Below are positions 9,392 to 17,937 of a stretch of 64,000 nt of DNA, piece after piece (the stretch's first letter is position 1; the number at the start of each line of letters is the position of its first letter). The position numbers and the translations under genes are program-made. Under the pieces are notes generated by a model. That model searched no databases. It was not told the origin of the DNA and worked only from the letters and a program-made list of their open reading frames with translations. The stretch comes from Terriglobia bacterium (GTDB lineage: Bacteria > Acidobacteriota > Terriglobia > Acidiferrales > UBA7541). The stretch is from the NCBI GenBank assembly GCA_020073485.1, contig JAIQFB010000002.1:164505-228504 (forward strand), written 5' to 3'.

Positions 9392-9907
9392 ATGAATATT
9401 ACTCGGACAATCGCGATGCTGGCGGTTTCGCTGATCGTTGCCTTCTCACTTGTCGTGGCGCGGGCGCGCAGCCAATCGGCCGACGACGATCCGAACGCCG
9501 TTGCGGTCCAGCGCATCGTCAACGATTATTCCGAGCGCATGAACCGGCACGACGCGCATGACGTTGCGTCTCTGTTCGCCGAGGACGCCGATTTCACCAA
9601 CATGCGCGGCGACAGCCACCATGGCCGCAAGGAAATCGAGGCGTTCTACGCGAAGCTCTTCGACGGCCCGCTGAAAGAGGTCTACCGCACGGACACCGTG
9701 AAAAGTATCCGCATCCTGAGCCCGGAAATTGCCGCCGTGGATGGTCTCTGGCAGATGCGATTTACCCTGGCCGCCAACGGGACGAGGGGGCCGGTTCGCG
9801 ACGGCCTGTTCGATTACGTCCTCACCAAGCAGAACGGCCGCTGGTTCATCACTATTTTTCACGAATCGGAGTTCGCGCCGCCTCCGGCCGATCCCGCTGC
9901 AAAATAG
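9392..9907 (+). CDS. Secreted SnoaL-like / DUF4440 family protein
   Basis: 171 aa. A signal peptide (AMLAVSLIVAFSLVVARARS) precedes a single cone-shaped alpha+beta domain of the NTF2/SnoaL superfamily. It carries VQRIVNDYSERMNRHDAHDVASLF, then FTNMRGDSHHGRKEI, and ends DYVLTKQNGRWFITIFHES, the usual DUF4440/SgcJ pattern. Family members bind small hydrophobic ligands or act as isomerases; this one has no assignable substrate. ATG 9392 follows GGAGGGA, which is better than the GTG at 9368. It is a lone gene, convergent with TonB receptor 2. Confidence 0.85.
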   Translation: MNITRTIAMLAVSLIVAFSLVVARARSQSADDDPNAVAVQRIVNDYSERMNRHDAHDVASLFAEDADFTNMRGDSHHGRKEIEAFYAKLFDGPLKEVYRTDTVKSIRILSPEIAAVDGLWQMRFTLAANGTRGPVRDGLFDYVLTKQNGRWFITIFHESEFAPPPADPAAK

Positions 9908-9965
9908 TGCGAGCGTTGTTTCCCGGGAGCCAGGAGAGAGTACAAACCGCGCGGAAAGATTCCTG

Positions 9966-10066
9966 GTAGCACAGCCACTCCTGGCTGTGCGGTTTTCGCA
10001 ATCATGGCGGAATGAGTGACGCATGTTTTGTCACCAAAAGCACACAGCCAGGAGTGGCTGTGCTAC
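9966..10066. repeat. Inverted repeat pair in convergent intergenic region
   Basis: A 24-nt arm at 9966-9989 (starts gtagcacagccactcc) is perfectly inverted at 10043-10066, with 53 nt between. Each arm is itself nearly palindromic (cagccactcctggctg). It lies between the convergent genes ending at 9907 and 10245. It resembles a dispersed genomic repeat and may also act as a bidirectional terminator. Confidence 0.75.
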
Positions 10067-10176
10067 TCAAACCCGCTGCGAATCGGCTCTTTCCGCCGCA
10101 CAGCGGCATGTGCGTCTTAATGCATCTTTAGAAATCAAGGCGCGGAAAATGCCGGAGCCTTGAGAAAGAAAAAACA

Positions 10177-10211
10177 AAAGGGCCGTCCCGATTTCATCGG
10201 GACGGCCCTTT
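10177..10211 (-). terminator. Terminator of TonB receptor 2
   Basis: A perfect 16-bp stem (aaagggccgtcccgat with atcgggacggcccttt) is followed on the minus strand by a T-rich tail (tgttttttcttt). It lies 34 nt after the stop at 10245. Confidence 0.88.
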
Positions 10212-10244
10212 CTGCATGACCTTTCTGTTTCTGTTTCCGCTGCG

Positions 10245-13200
10245 TTAGAAGCTTAGCCGCAGGCCCAACTGAAACTCGCGCGGGCCGCCGCTTCCAAGCG
10301 CGGGGTTGTTGTTGGCCACGTCCGGCGTGCTGCTTGAGTTACCGAAACCGGAACTTGGCGTGAAAGGATCGGTGTTGCCGCCGCCGTTGAAGGTCGGGTT
10401 GCCGAAGTTGGTGTGGTTGAGGACGTTGAAGATCTCGAAACGGAACTCCGCCGAGAACCGCTCTCCGATCTTCGTTTCCTTGATGACGGAGCCGTCCCAG
10501 GCCGAGAAGGTGTTTCCGAAGAAGAAGTTCCTTCTCAGGTTGCCGTACGTGCCGAGGGCGGGCGGAGTCATCACCGAGTTTCCAACAGCGTAGCAGCCGT
10601 AGGTCGTAAGCGTTTGCAGGCTAGCGGCCTTGGCTACGCAAGCAGGATTGCTCTGTCCAGGAAAGAAGGGAATGGAGGTCGTGCCGAAGGCACTGAAGTC
10701 GTGAGGATTGCCGGAGAAGTTCCAGCGATCCACGTTTTCAGCCTGACCCGTCAGGTCGATGCCGCTGTCACCCGCGGCGCCCCAGGGAAGCCCGTTTTGG
10801 ACGGTGACGATGGAGGTAACCTTCCAGCCTTCCATCAAGTGGGCAAAGCCCTTCTTGCTGGGAAGCTCGTAGGTGATCGTGGCGGTTAGCCGCTTGCGGA
10901 TGTCGAAGCCGCTGTTGGAGTAATCCGATCCGAAGTTGTAGGGCGTGTTGTTCGGTCCGCCACGCTCTCCGTTCGTATCCATGTCCAAAGCGTGTGCCCA
11001 CGTAAATCCGAGCGTGTAGCTCAGACCATGGATTGCGCGCTGGGTCAGTGTGGCCTGCATCCCGTTGTAGTTCGAGTGGTCCGGGTTCCCTACTGTGTAG
11101 ATGTACGAATAGTAGGGATACTTTGTGTAGAGCGGCCGGGAATGAGTGATCGCCGTCGCGCTCGGTTTCGTATTACCCGGGTACGGGGTTGTAGCCAAGG
11201 TGGAGAATCCATTCGGGCAGTTCGCAGAGGTTAAAGTGAATGCCGCGAGCTGCGCCGCTGAGTAAGGGGTGCCATCGGGATTGAGGCAAAAGCCCGCGCC
11301 GGCCAGCGGCGTGTTCGTGTACTGCATGCCGATGAGACCGGTGCCGTGGTTGCCCACATAATCGAGCTGCAGGGAGAGATTATTTGTGAAGGAGTGCTGG
11401 ATGCCGAGCGACCAGGCGGTCACATAGGGAACCTTCAGGTTCTGGTCCGTGGCCTGAATGGTGCAAGGCTTGGTCGGTGTGCAAGTGAACACGGCGGCAG
11501 CGTCGACCTGTCCGGGGTAGATGTTCCCGTTGTAGAGTGCCCCTGACGTGTTCCAATTGACCAACCCTGCTACGAGTCCCTCAGCTGCAGTCTGTGCTGG
11601 TCTTGCCGTAGGTCCGCTCCCTACCAAAGGCGCCCGACCCAGCACGATACCTGAGGATGTGATGTTGCCAACCCCCGGAGAGCAGACTCCTGCCAAGTTG
11701 CAGGTCGAATATCCGCTGGCATTGCCGTTCAGGCCCGTGGTGGGATCCTTCGTATTCTGCTGGAACATTTGGTCCCACAACGCCGGAGTCGCGTAAATCA
11801 GGTTGGCGCCAGCACGCACGACGGTTTTGCCATTGCCGCGCACGTCCCAGGCGATGCCCAGGCGCGGGGAGAAGTTGTTGTAGTCGCCGTTCCACATCTT
11901 GCTGGTCTGAAGACCCAACTGCTGCAGGCCAAGACCCGGATCGAAGTTCGCCAAACGGTTGAATTTTTCTTGCACGGGGGTGACGTACTCATAGCGCACC
12001 CCGAGGTTAAGCATCAGCCTTTGGGTGACGCGATAGTCGTCCTGGAAAAACAGCGAATATGCTTGCTCACTGATGTAGCGCCGCGGTTCCCCGATAAAGA
12101 TCTGTCCCAGCGCGGAACTGGCCGACGCGGCGGTATTCCCGCGCATGAAGTTCTCGAGCGCGGTGTCACCGTCGACTGGGTTAGAAAGTGTTCCTCTAAA
12201 TTGCACCTGGCCGCGGCCGCGGTTGAAGGTGCCGGTATTGGTCAGGGTGCTCAGGCGGATCTCGCCCCCGAGCTTGTAGGAATGCTTCCCATGCAGAATG
12301 GAGACGTTCTCGATGAACTCATTTATGTGGTCGGGTCCATAGAACTTGGGAAAGCTGGAGCAGCAACCCGGGCTGGAACTAAACCCCTGGAGCGTGATGT
12401 TGGTCATGCCGCAGTTGGGTTTCGTGTCGTTGTTCGGTCCGCCAAATCCGAACGCGATGCCGTAGTTGGGCTGGCCGTTGGCCTGGTTTGAGCAGTCTGA
12501 TGTATTGAACTGCTGGCTAAAGTAGTTTGACCCGAAGCGGAAAGTATTGACTACGGACGAACTTGGGATGTAGCTCCACTGCGCCCCGAGGAACAGCGCG
12601 TAGGCCTGAACGGAAGGCCGCCAGTAGGGCTGAATGATCGTGGCGCTGTTGGCGACCAAGCCGCTGTCATGACCGATGAACATCTTCCCATTGATGATGT
12701 TCTTGTCGCTTAGGTGATAATCAACCTTTGCCAGCCCGTTGTCCGTGCTGAAATTCGTGTTGAGGCTGCCAGCAAGACAGCTTGGGCACGCCGCGCCGCC
12801 ATTGCGCGCGTAGATGTTCGGATCGAGGTTGAAAATCGAGTAGGCTCCGGGCGCTGTATTCACCGTGCAGTCCGGGTTGAGTCCCGCAAGCTTCAGGCTG
12901 GTGGGGCTCAGCGTCGAGTTAAGCAACACTGATTGGCAGGCGGCGATAATGTTGTTCGCCCGATCTCCGGGCGCTACGGTTGTACTCTCGACCGGGTATT
13001 GCATGGTGCCCGGGTTGCCGACCGAGTAGCGCTGCCCTTCATAGCCCAGGAAGAAGAACGCCTTGTCCTTCTTGATTGGTCCGCCTGCAGTGGCCCCGAA
13101 GTTTTCCAGGGCGATTTGCTGATGCAGCGGATTCCCGTTCGCGTCGGTGGAGCCAATCAGGAAATGGTTCGTTGCGTCCAGCGCGCTGGTGCGGCCGAAG

Positions 13201-14000
13201 GCATTGGCCGTTCCGTGGAGGGTGTTGGTGCCCGACTTCAAACCGATGTTCGTAATCGAGCCCGGCTTCCAGCCGAATTCAGCCTTGGGATTTTGTTGCG
13301 TGTTGAACTCTTGAATGGAGTCGACCGGCAGCAGCGTGGCGGCGTCGCCCGCGAGGCTGACCGAATTGATGGTGCTTTGCCCTCCCAGGGGCTCCATCGC
13401 GGTGATTCCGTCCAGGATGTAGACGTTATGCTCGGGGCGCAGGCCGTTGGTGCTTTGCGTCCAGGCGCCGCCGCCGATGTAGACCGTTACGCCGGGCCGC
13501 AGTTGCAGCAAGTTCATGAAGTTGCGGCCGTTGAGCGGAAGGTCCTGGATCGTGCCGGGCTGCAGCGTTCCGCCCAGTACGGCGTTGCTTGTTTCCACCA
13601 GCGGAATGGATTCCGTGACGGTGATCATCTGTGCCTGGTCGCCGGGTTGCAGCGCCAAGTCGACTCGAACTTCCTTGCCGACTTCCAGCACGATATTCTG
13701 CCGTTCCACCGACTTGAAACCCTGATATTCGACCTTAACCACGTAAGAGCCCGGAGTCAGGTTCGGTGCGCTGTACGCGCCCGCATCGTCCGTGGTGAGG
13801 GTACGCGTCGTGCCTCTTTCCGGGTCCCTGACGGTCACAGTTGCGCCGGTGATGACGGCGCCGCTTTGGTCCGTAATGCTCCCTGAAATGCGGCCGCTAT
13901 TCGCTTGGGAAAAAGCGGACAAGCTCAGCAGCAGCACCCCCAAACACCCCCCAAAAAATTGAAGCGTTTTCCTGGAACACACCCACATCGGAATAGTCAT
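10245..14000 (-). CDS. Oar-like TonB-dependent outer-membrane receptor 2
   Basis: About 1251 aa, paralogous to the receptor at 4998-8804. It has a signal segment (GGCLGVLLLSLSAFSQ), a carboxypeptidase-regulatory domain (GRISGSITDQSGAVI to LALQPGDQ), a plug with PLNGRNFMNLLQLRPGV, and a barrel ending QLGLRLSF with terminal Phe. I start it at ATG 14000, with GGAGGG 7 nt before; the longer form from 14036 has no clear ribosome site. The barrel has several Cys pairs in its external-loop regions (for example ACPSC), suggesting different ligands from receptor 1. It is a single gene with its own terminator. Confidence 0.92.
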   Translation of the reverse strand: MTIPMWVCSRKTLQFFGGCLGVLLLSLSAFSQANSGRISGSITDQSGAVITGATVTVRDPERGTTRTLTTDDAGAYSAPNLTPGSYVVKVEYQGFKSVERQNIVLEVGKEVRVDLALQPGDQAQMITVTESIPLVETSNAVLGGTLQPGTIQDLPLNGRNFMNLLQLRPGVTVYIGGGAWTQSTNGLRPEHNVYILDGITAMEPLGGQSTINSVSLAGDAATLLPVDSIQEFNTQQNPKAEFGWKPGSITNIGLKSGTNTLHGTANAFGRTSALDATNHFLIGSTDANGNPLHQQIALENFGATAGGPIKKDKAFFFLGYEGQRYSVGNPGTMQYPVESTTVAPGDRANNIIAACQSVLLNSTLSPTSLKLAGLNPDCTVNTAPGAYSIFNLDPNIYARNGGAACPSCLAGSLNTNFSTDNGLAKVDYHLSDKNIINGKMFIGHDSGLVANSATIIQPYWRPSVQAYALFLGAQWSYIPSSSVVNTFRFGSNYFSQQFNTSDCSNQANGQPNYGIAFGFGGPNNDTKPNCGMTNITLQGFSSSPGCCSSFPKFYGPDHINEFIENVSILHGKHSYKLGGEIRLSTLTNTGTFNRGRGQVQFRGTLSNPVDGDTALENFMRGNTAASASSALGQIFIGEPRRYISEQAYSLFFQDDYRVTQRLMLNLGVRYEYVTPVQEKFNRLANFDPGLGLQQLGLQTSKMWNGDYNNFSPRLGIAWDVRGNGKTVVRAGANLIYATPALWDQMFQQNTKDPTTGLNGNASGYSTCNLAGVCSPGVGNITSSGIVLGRAPLVGSGPTARPAQTAAEGLVAGLVNWNTSGALYNGNIYPGQVDAAAVFTCTPTKPCTIQATDQNLKVPYVTAWSLGIQHSFTNNLSLQLDYVGNHGTGLIGMQYTNTPLAGAGFCLNPDGTPYSAAQLAAFTLTSANCPNGFSTLATTPYPGNTKPSATAITHSRPLYTKYPYYSYIYTVGNPDHSNYNGMQATLTQRAIHGLSYTLGFTWAHALDMDTNGERGGPNNTPYNFGSDYSNSGFDIRKRLTATITYELPSKKGFAHLMEGWKVTSIVTVQNGLPWGAAGDSGIDLTGQAENVDRWNFSGNPHDFSAFGTTSIPFFPGQSNPACVAKAASLQTLTTYGCYAVGNSVMTPPALGTYGNLRRNFFFGNTFSAWDGSVIKETKIGERFSAEFRFEIFNVLNHTNFGNPTFNGGGNTDPFTPSSGFGNSSSTPDVANNNPALGSGGPREFQLGLRLSF

Positions 14001-14626
14001 ACGGCCCTCCAAATCATACGATTTAGAAACCAGCATCTAGACTGCAAAATGCCATTGGCCCGTATTATTCTTTTCCTCTATGAATGGAGAGCAATCCTGC
14101 TCACGGAAACGGAGATGGACGTCGTAGTCCAGCCGAATCAGGAGCATGATTGTGGGCGTGTGTTCACAGTTTGGACCGGAAAAACGCGAACGGAAATCAT
14201 CGTCGATTCCCTTCCGGCTTTGCCGTTCCCCAACCCTTGCGTAACACACACCCTTGTTCAGCGCAGTGGAACACCACCCCAAGTGAGGGTCAAGTAATGA
14301 TGTTGTAAATTCTTTGCATGTCCTCACGGAGTCAGCCGGGCGGGCACCTCTAATTCCTTCCCCAGCAAGATGATTCCCCCAAAAGGCCACCGTTCACTGA
14401 AGTTTGCCTGTTCAGCCATTTGAATACTTTTTCTCCCCCCTTAATCTCTTCTTCAGATTTTCCGGTAAAGTTAAATTGTTGCCCCTCAAGATTGATTCTC
14501 GAAGCGGGCATTTTGCATGACAGCCAGACAAGGTCGGCCCATTGGGATGTCACGTTGACCCAAGCGCGAGGTTAGTTTTGAAGATTTACTCCTGACATTC
14601 TCATAGCGAAAATCTCATAAAAAACA
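14001..14626. other. Intergenic region between TonB receptor 2 and the Tat hydrolase
   Basis: About 625 nt with no supported gene. Short ORFs on both strands show no family features. The segment 14380-14500 is less GC-rich than the surroundings. It holds the promoter of the receptor gene, but I cannot point to specific boxes. Confidence 0.5.
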
Positions 14627-14660
14627 AAAGGGCCGGTCCCAAATGTGGGACCAGCCCTTT
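14627..14660 (-). terminator. Terminator of the Tat-exported hydrolase
   Basis: The stem aaagggccggtccc pairs with gggaccagcccttt (one mismatch). On the minus strand it is followed by ttgttttttatg. It lies 28 nt after the stop at 14689 and shares its stem core with the terminators at 8834 and 10177. Confidence 0.85.
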
Positions 14661-14688
14661 CCACTTTTCCAGCGTATCTTGGAAGAGG

Positions 14689-15951
14689 CTACGTATCCGC
14701 CCGCAGCGTCTTGGCCGCCCAATCCGGGAACACCACCGGCCGCGCCGAACGCGGTCCTCCCGCGTTCGAGGCCTGGGCGTGGCCTGTGCCTTCGACCATG
14801 TCGCGTTTGGAGTTGGTGGCGGCCTCGTAGAGCCGCAGAGCGCCGGCCGGATCCATGATGCGGTCATCCTTGCTGTAACCGATCAGCATGGGAGCTTCGA
14901 TTTTTGCCGCGCGTCCTTCGCCCATGTTGTATTCGTTGAGCTGCTTGCGGGCGTCGGCCAGATCTTTTGCGCCGATAATCCAGCGCACGCGCTCCTGAAT
15001 CGGCGGATAGTATTCAAACAGGTCCGACTTCAGATCGTAGGACCCGCTGCTCATCATCGCGGCCTTGATTCTCTTTTCGCCGCTGGCAGCGCGCGGGACG
15101 CCGTAGCCGCCCATGCTGATTCCCTGCATCCCGACGCGCGTGGCATCGACGTCCGGGCGAGTCTCGAGGTAATCGATCATGGCCTTGGCGATGCGTTCGG
15201 TGTCCGGCGGCAGGTGCAGGTCGTGCAAGCGCATGGCGCCACCCTGTCCCGGGAAATCCACGGCCAGGTAAGCCATGCCTCGGGCATTATAGGCCGCGCC
15301 GCCCATGATGGTGGCCTCGGCCATGGTGTCCGCGCCCTGGAACGGAATGACCACCGGGAATTTCTTGCCTTGCGGATTGTTCGGCTTGCGGAAATATCCG
15401 TCCAACATTTTGCCTTCGTAGGGGATCTGCACGCGCTCAAAGGGGGCGCGCGTCATCTTCCAGGCACTCTCGAACGCGGCGCGCATTTTCTTGTAGGTGG
15501 GCAGCATGCGCGGCTCGTCCACCGGCATGGGCCAGCAGGCCTCGCGATAAAAAGTGGAAGCGCGGAGATAGTATTCGTTCGCGGTGACTTTGTAGCCTTC
15601 GCCCGCGAGCCTTTCGGCCTCCTCCGCATTGCGGTCCGCAACGCGCGTCCACTCCGTGATCCAGGACTCCAGATTAAAGGGCTTCATGCGCTGCGCCACT
15701 TCCAGCGCATCGGGATCGCTGGTGAACATCGACTGCGTGAGACGAATCTCCAGCTGCCCGCCTCCCGGCAGACCTTTTCCGGGATAGAGTTCCTCCTCCG
15801 ATCGCCCGCCGACGGCGCCCTTCTTTCCGGCTTCCGAGCCCGCATCCTGGGCAAAAGCGGAAACGCCGAGGGCACCCAGCGCAGGAATTCCCGCGGCCGC
15901 CAGGCCCATCTTGACCAAACTTCTCCGGCTAACGTTCAGCAGCGAATCCAT
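14689..15951 (-). CDS. Tat-exported alpha/beta hydrolase (dienelactone hydrolase/acetyl-esterase-like)
   Basis: 420 aa. The N-terminus has a twin-arginine signal (SRRSLVKMGLAAAGIPALG) ending near AFAQ. The hydrolase domain shows an FQGADTMAE oxyanion region, nucleophile elbow GISMGGYG near residue 275, acid DDRIMD and a His in GTGHA near the C-terminus, so a complete Ser-Asp-His triad can be proposed. A helical region precedes the core, as in FrsA/DUF1100-like esterases. ATG 15951 has AAGGAGG upstream; the ORF extends to 16017 but without a ribosome site. Substrate unknown; likely a periplasmic ester or C-C hydrolase. Confidence 0.85.
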   Translation of the reverse strand: MDSLLNVSRRSLVKMGLAAAGIPALGALGVSAFAQDAGSEAGKKGAVGGRSEEELYPGKGLPGGGQLEIRLTQSMFTSDPDALEVAQRMKPFNLESWITEWTRVADRNAEEAERLAGEGYKVTANEYYLRASTFYREACWPMPVDEPRMLPTYKKMRAAFESAWKMTRAPFERVQIPYEGKMLDGYFRKPNNPQGKKFPVVIPFQGADTMAEATIMGGAAYNARGMAYLAVDFPGQGGAMRLHDLHLPPDTERIAKAMIDYLETRPDVDATRVGMQGISMGGYGVPRAASGEKRIKAAMMSSGSYDLKSDLFEYYPPIQERVRWIIGAKDLADARKQLNEYNMGEGRAAKIEAPMLIGYSKDDRIMDPAGALRLYEAATNSKRDMVEGTGHAQASNAGGPRSARPVVFPDWAAKTLRADT

Positions 15952-16249
15952 CGTCTTGCCTCCTTCAACAATTTTTTTGAGTTCCGTGGCAAACGTTCGC
16001 GCAGCAGGAATATGCACCGTTGGACTGCGCCATATGGGAAATGGGTTTCAACAAATTTATGCCCCGCGCACCGGACGTTCACCCTTTCCGCGCGCAGGGG
16101 CAGATCTTGGGAGAAGATAGGCCAGTGTGATATTCAAGTCAAGCAAAGGCTGATCTGCAACGATCTCGAGAAATTATCGGTTTGTTTAACGCATCCATAA
16201 CAAAAAATGATTCCGCGGGTCAGGCCGTGGAATTCGCTGCTCCAAAGAT

Positions 16250-16261
16250 TTTCACGTGAAA
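16250..16261. promoter_or_regulatory. Perfect 12-bp palindrome TTTCACGTGAAA upstream of DUF6152 paralog 2
   Basis: It lies in the divergent region 15952-16368, 107 nt before the DUF6152 start. This is a possible repressor/activator half-turn operator, judged from symmetry alone. A TTGACA at 16314 has no matching -10 at the right distance. Confidence 0.3.
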
Positions 16262-16368
16262 TGCCGTGCTTACCGCGAAGGCAAGTCCCGTGCCGCTTGT
16301 GTCGCGTTAACTATTGACATATCTCATATAACGATGGCAAACTCCGCGGCAACGGGAGGCACTCACTC

Positions 16369-16770
16369 ATGAGGAATCGACTGCTGGAGGTTTGTTTGGG
16401 GGCCGTATGCGCGCTGGTGCTTGCCGGTCCGGCGCTTGCCCATCACGGCGGCTCGGCGTACGACACGTCCCATCCGCTCACGCTGACGGGGACGGTGAAG
16501 GAATTTCAATTCATCCAGCCGCACCCGCTCATCACTCTGGAAGCGAAGGACGACCAGGGCGTCGTCACCGAATGGTCCGTGGAAATGACGGCGCCGAACC
16601 ATTTGGTTCATTTCGGCTGGAGTGGGAAGAAACTGAAACCCGGCGACCAGATCACCGTTATCGGCTCGCCTTCCAAGAACGGCCTGAAAGTTTTGAATCT
16701 CCGGAAAATTTCGTACACCAACGGCGCGGAAATTCCGCTTGGCCCGCCGCCCGAACCCGGCCAGTACTAG
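16369..16770 (+). CDS. DUF6152 secreted protein, paralog 2
   Basis: 133 aa. The signal peptide (LGAVCALVLAGPALA) should be cut just before HHGGSAYD. The core is FQFIQPHPLI, EMTAPNHL, FGWSGKKLKPGDQITV. The C-terminus ends in a Pro-rich tail (LGPPPEPGQY) absent from the other two paralogs. ATG 16369 follows GGGAGG. It is followed by the partner gene at 16885. Same unknown family and same possible metal-binding N-terminus as the paralogs at 3040 and 36078. Confidence 0.87.
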   Translation: MRNRLLEVCLGAVCALVLAGPALAHHGGSAYDTSHPLTLTGTVKEFQFIQPHPLITLEAKDDQGVVTEWSVEMTAPNHLVHFGWSGKKLKPGDQITVIGSPSKNGLKVLNLRKISYTNGAEIPLGPPPEPGQY

Positions 16771-16884
16771 GCCCGGACTACTCAGGCAAATTGTGTGGCC
16801 GCCCTGCCCCGTCTCGCGGGCGAGGCAAGGCGGAGCGTTTCGCCGTGAATGGATTCGATCCGAACGATGGGAGGAGTTTCAGAT

Positions 16885-17697
16885 ATGCGCAACAATCGGG
16901 TGAGCCGGGGTCTTGTTTTCGCCGCCGCTGTGATCTTCTCGTCCGGATTGCACGCACAGACCGCTCCGAAACCAGGCGCGAAGGCCGCAGCGACTGCGGC
17001 ACTCCCCAGAACCTCTGACGGCGTGCCCGATTTCTCCGGCGTTTGGGAAGGGCACATGCCGCCCAGCGCGCGCAAGTATGCCGGATATTCCTTCACCGGG
17101 GATATCCCTGAGATGACGCCCTGGGGCAAAGCGCAATACGAACAGACCAAACCGTCCTGGGGCCCGCGCGCGGTTGTCGATTCCACAGATCTCGTGAATC
17201 CGACGACCGGAAATGAGATCGGATGCTTCCCGACGGGCGTACCGCGAATTTACGTGCACCCATTTCCCATGGAGATTATTCAAATCCCCAGCCGCGTCGT
17301 TCAGTTGTTCGAGTTCAATCACTTCGTCCGGCAGATTTACACCACCACCGGCTCCCACGAACATGCCAAGGACCTGGATCCGACATGGATGGGCGATTCG
17401 GTGGGCTGGTGGGAGGGAGATACGCTGGTCATCGATTCGGTCGGGTTCAATGATAAGACCTGGCTGGACCGCGCCGGCCTTCCGCATTCCGACCAGTTGC
17501 ACGTGGTCGAACGCATCACGCGCCCCAAGCACGATACCCTGGTTGTGCATATCGTGATCGATGACCCGAAAGCCTATACGCACACCTGGGAAGGCGAGCG
17601 CGTCTACGTACTCGAACCGGACTGGAAGCTGACGGAAATGATCTGCGAAGATAACATCACGTTTAACGATCTCAAGAAGGCGGGCAAAGAGCAGTAA
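16885..17697 (+). CDS. Secreted protein of unknown function, DUF6152 partner (paralog 2)
   Basis: 270 aa. A signal peptide (LVFAAAVIFSSGLHAQ) and Ala/Pro linker lead to PDFSGVWEG. The conserved blocks FPTGVPRIYVHPFP, WMGDSVGWWEGDTLVIDS and HSDQLHVVERI align with the protein at 3502-4266 through most of its length, so the two are clear paralogs. ATG 16885 is preceded by GGGAGG at a somewhat long distance; a start at 16849 is possible. I do not recognise a characterised function. Co-occurrence with DUF6152 in two separate places suggests the pair works together outside the cytoplasm. Confidence 0.82.
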   Translation: MRNNRVSRGLVFAAAVIFSSGLHAQTAPKPGAKAAATAALPRTSDGVPDFSGVWEGHMPPSARKYAGYSFTGDIPEMTPWGKAQYEQTKPSWGPRAVVDSTDLVNPTTGNEIGCFPTGVPRIYVHPFPMEIIQIPSRVVQLFEFNHFVRQIYTTTGSHEHAKDLDPTWMGDSVGWWEGDTLVIDSVGFNDKTWLDRAGLPHSDQLHVVERITRPKHDTLVVHIVIDDPKAYTHTWEGERVYVLEPDWKLTEMICEDNITFNDLKKAGKEQ

Positions 17698-17737
17698 AGA
17701 TCCACCAAGCAATTTTTGGCAAACCGTGATTTCTCAA

Positions 17738-17767
17738 CATGGAGCAGCGTTGTCTCCATGATTTTTT
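17738..17767 (+). terminator. Terminator after the second DUF6152/partner pair
   Basis: A 7-bp stem (catggag with ctccatg) with a 9-nt loop is followed by attttttg. It lies 41 nt after the stop at 17697. Confidence 0.65.
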
Positions 17768-17937
17768 GTCTCCTTGCCCACTGGCCACTCTGCCCCCATG
17801 CCACTTTTCTTCCTTGCCTCCCTGCCCCAAGTAACTGCCTGAAACCTTTTGATTAATGAGATAATCCAATCTGACGTGGGATCCCGTAGCCTAGCGCCCC
17901 AGTTTGCCTACCCGGCACGGCACCCAAGGGAAAAAAC

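Noticed and set aside
14779..16200. 473-codon plus-strand ORF opposite the Tat hydrolase
   Set aside because: Antisense shadow; the minus strand has the Tat signal and hydrolase triad.
16314..16332. TTGACA with TATAAC nearby, before DUF6152 paralog 2
   Set aside because: Spacing is only about 8 nt, far from the 16-18 needed for a sigma-70 promoter.
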